From contig JAOWCC010001634.1 of the NCBI GenBank assembly GCA_030867875.1, positions 103,147,321 through 103,211,320 on the forward strand: a stretch of 64,000 nt of DNA, in the 5' to 3' direction. The position numbers were made by a program, and so were the translations under genes. Each line of letters opens with the position of its first letter. Within the stretch, counting starts at the first letter, position 1. Under the pieces are notes generated by a model. That model saw only the letters and a list, made by a program, of their open reading frames with translations, had not been told where the DNA came from and made no database searches. This stretch comes from Actinernus sp. WN-2022. Taxonomy: Eukaryota; Cnidaria; Anthozoa; Actiniaria; Actinernidae. Below, one piece after another: positions 53,501 to 61,700 of the stretch.

Positions 53501-56500
53501 CCATGTTTGTAACAACGAGTCCTCACAGTGACGTCACGCAGCTCATTTGGCCGCGCGGCAAACCGGACAGTTTTAAGCATAAAGTAGTCCATTTGAATGG
53601 CGAAAAAGAGACCTTTCCGAAGGCAGAACTGAAAAATAAATATACTCTTGATAATCAGAAAAGAATGAACTTTATTATTCTGCAATAAATGCAAAATTTG
53701 GTGCCATAAACACTTTAAAGCATTTTAGCGAAAAATCTCGTTGGGTGCCCCTGGAATCAGAGTGAAATGAATATGAGGCGGGCTTGACTTTATAAAATAG
53801 TTCAAACAAGGAGTTTAAAACTAGCGGCATTAACGGGAAAATATGGCCTTTAAATACACCCAATCTTTTTAGCCGACCTTCCTGGACAAGCCAGTCAGAC
53901 ACGAAGTTCTGGCTTTTGCCAATAAATGCACTTCCGTTTATGTTTCCTGCAAGTACGTAGTTGACAACAAGGGAAACGACGATCAAGGTTAGTTTCTTTC
54001 CAATAATTCGTTTCGGTAGTGTATATAAAGATACGTTTTTCACAGCATGAACATGACCAGACTGAGATTGAAAACGGTGCCGGTAAAATCTTACTATAAA
54101 CCTGGATACGTTTCTTGTCTATCAACACAGACGGGAATACCCTTGTTCAGTTTCACGTTTGTGACTGGCATTACGCGGACAACACGTGAGTCAATCTGAA
54201 CTTGATATGTATGCCGGCGATACAACGCAAAGAGTGAGTGGAAAAACCTTACTGACGTCGAAAATTAATTACTTGTCGATCTTAAGCCCATTCATGATTG
54301 GTCCTCCGATAATAAGATGGCTTTGAATATGACCAAAGCTAAGGTAATGATCATTGGCAGCCAACAAAGAATCCAAGCTCAGGGTCGCGATATACAGATT
54401 GATGGCTTGGAATCTACAGACACAATCAAGCTTCTCGGTGTCCATTTGGACCAAAACCCCACATGGTGCAAACAAGTTGATCACATAGAAAAGAAAGTTT
54501 CACAAAGAATTGATATTCTGAGTCGATGTAAATTGTACCTTCCTACTGCACAGAGGATTCTGTTTTATAATGCCCTGATCAAACCCATCATTGAATATTG
54601 CTCAATAGTTTGGGGTATAGTTTTAATGTTGAAGGTAAGTATCGTATTCTTCGTCTTTAGAAGAGAGCTGCAAGGCTCATATTAAACACCCCAAGGGTGC
54701 CCCCTCTGTTAGACTTTTCAACCATTTAGGCTGGTTACCATTTCACCAGATTGTTAATTTACGTTCTTGTGTTTTTATGCACAACGTCCTTAACAGCTTA
54801 GCTCCTGTTTACCTTAGCGACAATATTAAACGCGTTAAAGATGTGCACTCTAAGAACACACGTGCTTCCAAATTTTATGTTCTCGTTCAAATTCAAATTC
54901 GATATGTGGTTTAGCCGGGACCTGGCTTTGATCAGCCCCCATGGTTGTTTCAGGTCTCGTTAGAAATTCAGAGTTCCTAAAATTTCTCTTTCAATCGCTG
55001 GTGGTAAAACATTTACTTTTAGAGCTTCATCGTTATGGAATTCTCTAACTGATGATATTAAAGTCATCTCTTCACCAAATGCCTTTAAAAACAAATGCCA
55101 TTTGCTGTTATTTAAAGAACAAGCCACACTTGACCATTTTTATATCTAAGTATTATTGTAAGTACTATATCATTATGTATTGTTATAGATTCTTATAATT
55201 AAGATAAACCTAGTCTAGTTACTACTACACTACATGTGTACATATAATTTTAATAACTTAGTGCTTAGAGGGCCACTGGTTTTTTAGCTATGCTATTCTG
55301 TGTCACCCTCTTAAAATGAAGATTATTATTATTATAACGTACGCGACGACGTCAAATTACGCCAAAAAAGGACAATTTAATCTCCGGTTGCATGACTTTA
55401 TGAACGTCTTTTGCTTATGCCCAACCCCCGGGCCGATATAGTTGCAAATGACCCACTCCCGGGATCTCAAATTATGCTAATGCTCCACCATATCCAGGGG
55501 ATGGGCATTGCTGGAATAGACCATTTTCCCAAGTATGCGCACGCAACAGTCTTGACGGGCCGGTAAATACTTCACGTGGGCAATCACGTAGTGGTTTCCT
55601 ATAACCCTCCCTATTATTTCAACCAATACTAAATCCAAGCTGCCTACATGAAGTATTTCTTGGCGGGCCGTGAGTTTTGTTAGCTTTTGTTAGACTCGTT
55701 CTGATGCGTCAGCCTTTGTTATTGAAATTATCGGCAATTGTTGAAAAATTGGCGGCTATTGTTCAAAAAGAGATTTGGCGGGCCAATATTGCGTGCGCAT
55801 ACCTGAGAAAATGGTCTATTGACTGGTGCATTTTGTCTCCATGTAGTTCTCGTCACATTTCAAACTGTCCATTTACTATAAGGCACAGAAACACGCTGCA
55901 ACATTGCACTCAACATTGCCGGCAATTGATTTGAGAAGGATTTGACACGCGTTGCAACATTTCCTGCAACATTGCTTGCAATATAGAAAGCGCCGCTAGC
56001 ACGTTACAGTATTTTGGTTAGCGGTGCGCAAAAAGAGTGGCATTCATTGGCTGAAGGGGCCATCAATGTTGCAGGGATGTTCACATGGTACAATTTGTTT
56101 TGCGCAATGCTGCAGATGTGAACAGTTGCGAGTTCCATTTTTTTAGCCATTGCTAGCAATAATTATGATGAGCGCAATGTCGCAGCGTTGCAATGTTGTA
56201 CCTTTAGTGTACTTAGCATTCTTTCTAAGAAATTTCCTCTACCTTTGACTCACCACTGTATCTTCTAGGGTTGAATTCACGAATTTGAAATTGCCCTAAG
56301 GCTTGAAAGACGTTTCTAAATTCAAGAATCTTAAATAAAACCTTAAGCAGCCTCGAGCAGGACAACGAAGTGCAGAATAATATCCAAACTACCAAAATCA
56401 GTTGCTGTGCGACTTACACTAGAGCAAACGCTTTCGGATTCAACACATGTAGGGTATTTGGATACGTAAGACGTTTACACTATGAAGGTATGCGGATTTG

Positions 56501-58740
56501 ATCGTGTAGCACTGATGAATCCGGATTCGTCAACGTTTTAATCCCGCATTCATGGTTTGTGTGTAAACGGCAAAACGAATCCGGTACCTAAATGTTCCGG
56601 GGTTCGTCACGAATCCGGAAACTTTTGCTGTAGTGTAAATGAAGTCTGAGTGGTTCTTTGAAATCGCTCACTGTGCAGCGTAAATAATCGGTTACGTCAT
56701 ATCAAAGCGTCCAACAAACTCATCAAATGACATCAGTTATTTTGTTGACGTAATGTGCATGCCGGTGTAAATATTCACTCGCTTCGCCTATTCTAAATGG
56801 GATGAAGTTGTTATTCTACATTTTAGAACTTGGTCTAAACCCAACTGAGATTATAATCTAAGCAATCTCAGAACAATAGTGTAATTAATGTTCATACTAA
56901 TGCTAATTTCATATGAATGTGGAAAAACACGAAATCCAGCAGCGAATAGGCGTTATTCATGACGATATCACCACCAAGCCTCATTTTGACATAACATTTC
57001 CTCTCCTCTGAGAATACCAAGACAATGGTCTAAATTAGAGTAACAAAAGAACATTCTGGTAGTGTAGGTATCGTGCATAAGGCACGATAAATGGTTAGGG
57101 GTAGTAGTGGGCCGGGTTAGCCGTGAATTGTTTGCCGTTGTAGGCTCAAACAAAAATAAATCCTTTATTTTCGTTTAAAATTATTAAAGGGATACCCGAG
57201 TGAAAAACACGTTTGGGCTCAAAAGCATCTTTCAGATGTACTTTGTTCAGAAAATGTATTAAAATTTGATAAAACTTTTTCAGAGTTGAGAACGAGCCCC
57301 TCAAAGTAGGCCCCGCGAAGACATGGGCGCCGCCATTTTGTTTACATTAATTCCTGTGACGATTCCTGTGACGTTTCATTACGTCACTTCGTCCCCCGGA
57401 GTCTTGCGGCTAACTTGTAGCGACTTGTTTTCTTTGTAGAATTTTCACACGCTCAGAATTATAGTAGATTTTCATCGATACGGCAGAGCAATTTCGTACT
57501 AGAACAAAAATATGATGAAGACGATATTGTGAGAGAAGTTCTGAAGACTGGGAGGACGAAGAAAAGCATGTGCAAGGCGAGAATATCAACGAACAACAAA
57601 AGGCGACTACCGAGCTAGTACAAAACTGGTGTTGTGCTATGATGTAAAGATTCCCTGTGTGTTTTTGTATGGAACTTGTCAGCGTTAAACGCAAGACTAA
57701 GGTAGATTATGACAATATTGATATTGGCATTGCTTTCGAAACTTATGTATTATTGGAGCGTCACAGGAATCGTCACAGGAATTAATGTAAACAAAATGGC
57801 GGCGCCCATGTCTTCGCGGGGCCTACTTTGAAGGGCTCGTTCTCAACTCTGAAAAAGTTTTATCAAATTTTAATACATTTTCTGAACAAAGTACATCTGA
57901 AAGATGCTTTTGAGCCCAAATGTGTTTTTCACTCGGGTATCCCTTTAAGTTTGTATTTAGCCCTAACAATTAGATTTTGGATTAGGATTTTGGTTTGAGC
58001 TTCGTCAGATTGCATAGATTATAATTCCAGTTGGCTTCAACCTACAATTCTAAAATTTAGAATAATGTGTTCAGCCCATAGAATACGCGAACCGCCTGCA
58101 ATATTGTTGCATGCTGTTTGTCTCGGTAGCGTTGGATCCACAAGCAATCAACCCAACAGTTCGTTTATGCCCAAGATGTCAACAAGAACAAATGACCCTG
58201 AGAAAGACTAAAGAGGACACGTAAGTTAACAGTCGCTGCTTAGACGTTTACACTTGTAGTTTTGGCTGTGAGCAATATTTCCTATCAGTTGGCTAATTTT
58301 ACGTACAATACTAGGGGTTTAACTGAGGAGTGCATGTAAAGTGAGTTTTAAGCCAAATGGACTCGCAAGTTAGGTCGCAAGTTAACGCAAGTTTAGCCGT
58401 AAAAATCAATTTCCATACTGTTTAGTTAAAATCCCCCATAAAGTGCGTTTCTTTACCACTTTCGATAACGCAGTCTTATACCCTGTGATGCTAAATTATT
58501 ATTGTATTCACGGCAAAAAAGGTTAATTTTCAGACATTTTGAAAGAAATATTATTTACCCCTTATTTGAAAATTTCCTTTAATATACATAGATATGCCGT
58601 GTAAGGAAAAAGTCCGTACGTTTCACAAATGTTTCCGGAATAATCCTCTGCTTACTTTGTTGACGAGTTTACACTCAGCGGATAATTAATGTATACTTTA
58701 GGATGACTTAACATTTTCCAATAACCTCATTTTTGTTGGA

Positions 58741-58771
<31 letters not shown>

Positions 58772-61700
58772 GGTTGCCACCATCTGTTGTTGTTGGTTGC
58801 CACCATCTTTTGTTGTTGTTGTTGGTTGCACCATCTTTTGTTGTTGTTGTTGGTTGCCACCATCTTTTGTTGTTGTTGTTGGTTGCACCATCTTTTGTTG
58901 TTGTTGTTGGTTGCCACCATCTGTTGGTTGGCGGCATCTTTTGTTGTTGTTGTTGGTTGCCACCATCTGTTGTTGTTGTTGTTGGTTGCCACCATCTTTT
59001 GTTGTTGTTGTTGGTTGCCACCATCTTTTGTTGTTGTTGTTGGTTGCCACCATCTTTTGTTGTTGTTGTTGGTTGCCACCATCTTTTGTTGTTGTTGTTG
59101 GTTGGCACCATCTATTGTCGTTGTTGGTTGCCGCCATCTATTGTTGTCGTTGTTGGTTGCCGCCATCTATTGTTGTTGTTGTTGGTTGCCACCATCTTTT
59201 GTTATTGTTGTTGGTTGCTGCCATCTGTTGTTGTTGTTCAGGTTGCCACCATATTTTGTTGTGTTGTTGGTTGCTGCCATCTTCTGTTGTTGTTCGTTGC
59301 CATCATCTTCTGTTGTTAGTTATTATTATTATTATTATTATTAATAATAGTGTCCCCAATTAGTTGTAAAGACTTTCCATGTCTGGAAAGAGCACCTCAA
59401 AATTAGTCAGATTGACAAGTTTCAAAGGAATCGTTTGTTTTTCCACAGAGTTACGGGCACACGAAGTTCGCAAAAATTACAGTCGAATGTATGTTGGAGG
59501 GCAAAGGGTTACCCCCAACGGAAAATTCCGTACATCTTTATGCAGTGATGTTGAGGTACTCCTTCCAGTGTTAGTGTTTCCCTTTGAGGAATTTTCCAAA
59601 AAAAATTACTGGGTGCTACACTCCTATTGGTACATTTCTATAATGGACGACAAAATTCTTTAGTGGGGTGCTATTCATTGTTTTCTGGGTTAGGGTTCTT
59701 TGTATTTCAGGGTGTTTTGCTTTAGAAGGTAATAGTTTTCTTTGTTTTACGTCATGCGTTGATCTGTAACACCAGGCACTGTAATGAGTGCCGCAATGCA
59801 TTTTTTTCCTTTCTCAGTTACATGATTGGTTGTCTTGGTTACCCTCACTGCCGAGCCAGCATCTTCTTACCTAAATTTGTACTCGAGACTGCAGTCGACG
59901 AATCAGTTTGTCGTGTTTGCAAGCCGGGAGAGGTTCACAGGTTAAAGTTCACATTCAAGAGAGGCTCTGTTCCACCCATGATACCATTACAGTAAGTAAG
60001 ACATAGTAGGTTGACTTGTTATCAGTGTGGAAAGGTCAATACCGGTAAAGTTGTACGAAACTTTATTTCTAAACACCATAATCTAGGTCTTTTTGCCGTG
60101 CATCTTTCCTGTTATAGGTATACTGGTCGTTTATGTCGTCAACATGACGAGAATGAGACGCAAGCACGTGGGTGACTGTTGTACAATAAGTAGTGAAGAA
60201 AGGAGAATACATTATGATTTTGTGCAAAACATGGCGTTATCTGTGCCTCTGTTGGCTGTTGACCAATCAAAACGCGTTTCGCACTGTTTTTAATTATTTA
60301 CTAATCCACTGTCTTGTGTTGATGTACCCTCAGGCACATCGGATGTTTAGGAGGTTGTGATGAGATGCTCAATGAAACTCTTGGCGTCAAACACATCAGT
60401 CGAGGAATTCAACAAGATCGTGGTATGTTACAATGTTACAATTTTACTTAATTCTATCTCGATCAATGATAACGTAGTTCAGCCCTCAACGTCAGCTAGG
60501 AATCTAGGTTTTATAATGGACAATAGTCTAACTCTCGAAAAACATGTTAACTCTATTACCAAATCAGCTTTCTTTCACATCAGGAGGATTGCTAAAATTA
60601 GGGATTATCTCTCCGAGGACTCTACTGAAGCTCTTGTACATGCATTTATAACTTGTAGATTGGATAATGGTAACGCACTTCTGTATAGTCTGCCAAAATA
60701 TCTTACGCAGAGACTGCAATCCGTTCAAAATTGTGCCGCCCGGCTTGTATCGCGCAAGTCGAGGTATGCTCGTGCTATGCCGCTACTGATGGAGCTCCAT
60801 TGGCTGCCAGTAGAAAAACGGATTGTTTTTAAGTTATTATTATTAGTTTTTAAATCCCTTAACAATTTAGCACCTCTTTACATTAGTAGTTTATTGAATT
60901 CATATCATCCCTGTCGTAGTCTTAGATCAGCTGGCAAACGCCTTCTGGTCGCCCCGAGGTCTAACCAAAAGACCTATGGTGACAGGGCATTCTCGGTGGC
61001 TGCGCCGAGGCTGTGGAACGCTCTGCCCATTCAAATAAGGACAAGCAATACCCTTACCATTTTTAAATCTAGTCTTAAGACTTATCTTTTTAAACAAACA
61101 TTTTTATAATTATTATTTTATATTTTTAACTGTAGTATTGTAAAGCGCCATAGTGCAGTTAGTGGATATGGCGCTATATAAATTTCTTATTATTATTATT
61201 ATTATTAATGTTGTCTTACATGTATTTCCCTGTTACTGGGATTGGAAGGGAAACGTTAGTTGCCTCCCCTGATGAAATCCTTCCCTACTAATGCCCTCCA
61301 CGGGTTTCCAACCCACAACATCCTGGCTCAGAGCTTCATTACAGATTCTGATCCACCATGACTGACTCAGTTTCTGGTCTGTCTGTGATGGGATGGCCTG
61401 CTGTCCAGCACAGCGCAATCTCAAAGATACAGCTATTTCAAAAACACATTGTGGGTAAATTTTACTCAGTACGACCAGACCAAAATGGAGCTGATGGGTA
61501 TAGGACAGCAGATTTCAATTCTGACCGTGAAGCCCTGTCATCTGTTCTTGCTTGATTAAAAATGCACAAAGGTTTAATATTTTACCATTTGCCGTTCTAG
61601 TACATGACAATATTGATCTTTTACCCATGCTTCCTTTCAGTCTGGTTACATAGGCTTAAGTCAAATTCACCAACAACCTTTTTTAAGTTACTGTATACAG

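Noticed and set aside
58698..59363. Six long open frames on both strands (up to 207 codons)
   Set aside because: They come only from a TTG/CAA repeat that contains no stop codons; the products are Leu/Val/Cys or Gln/Thr homopolymer-like and not genes.
59379..59663. Extra TOP3A exon after the acceptor-like ttccacag
   Set aside because: The translation has no resemblance to TOP3A, and exons k and l join in frame without it.
60357..61109. 250-codon gene model starting in exon m
   Set aside because: The first ~23 codons are TOP3A exon m read out of frame; the rest is LINE RT sequence.
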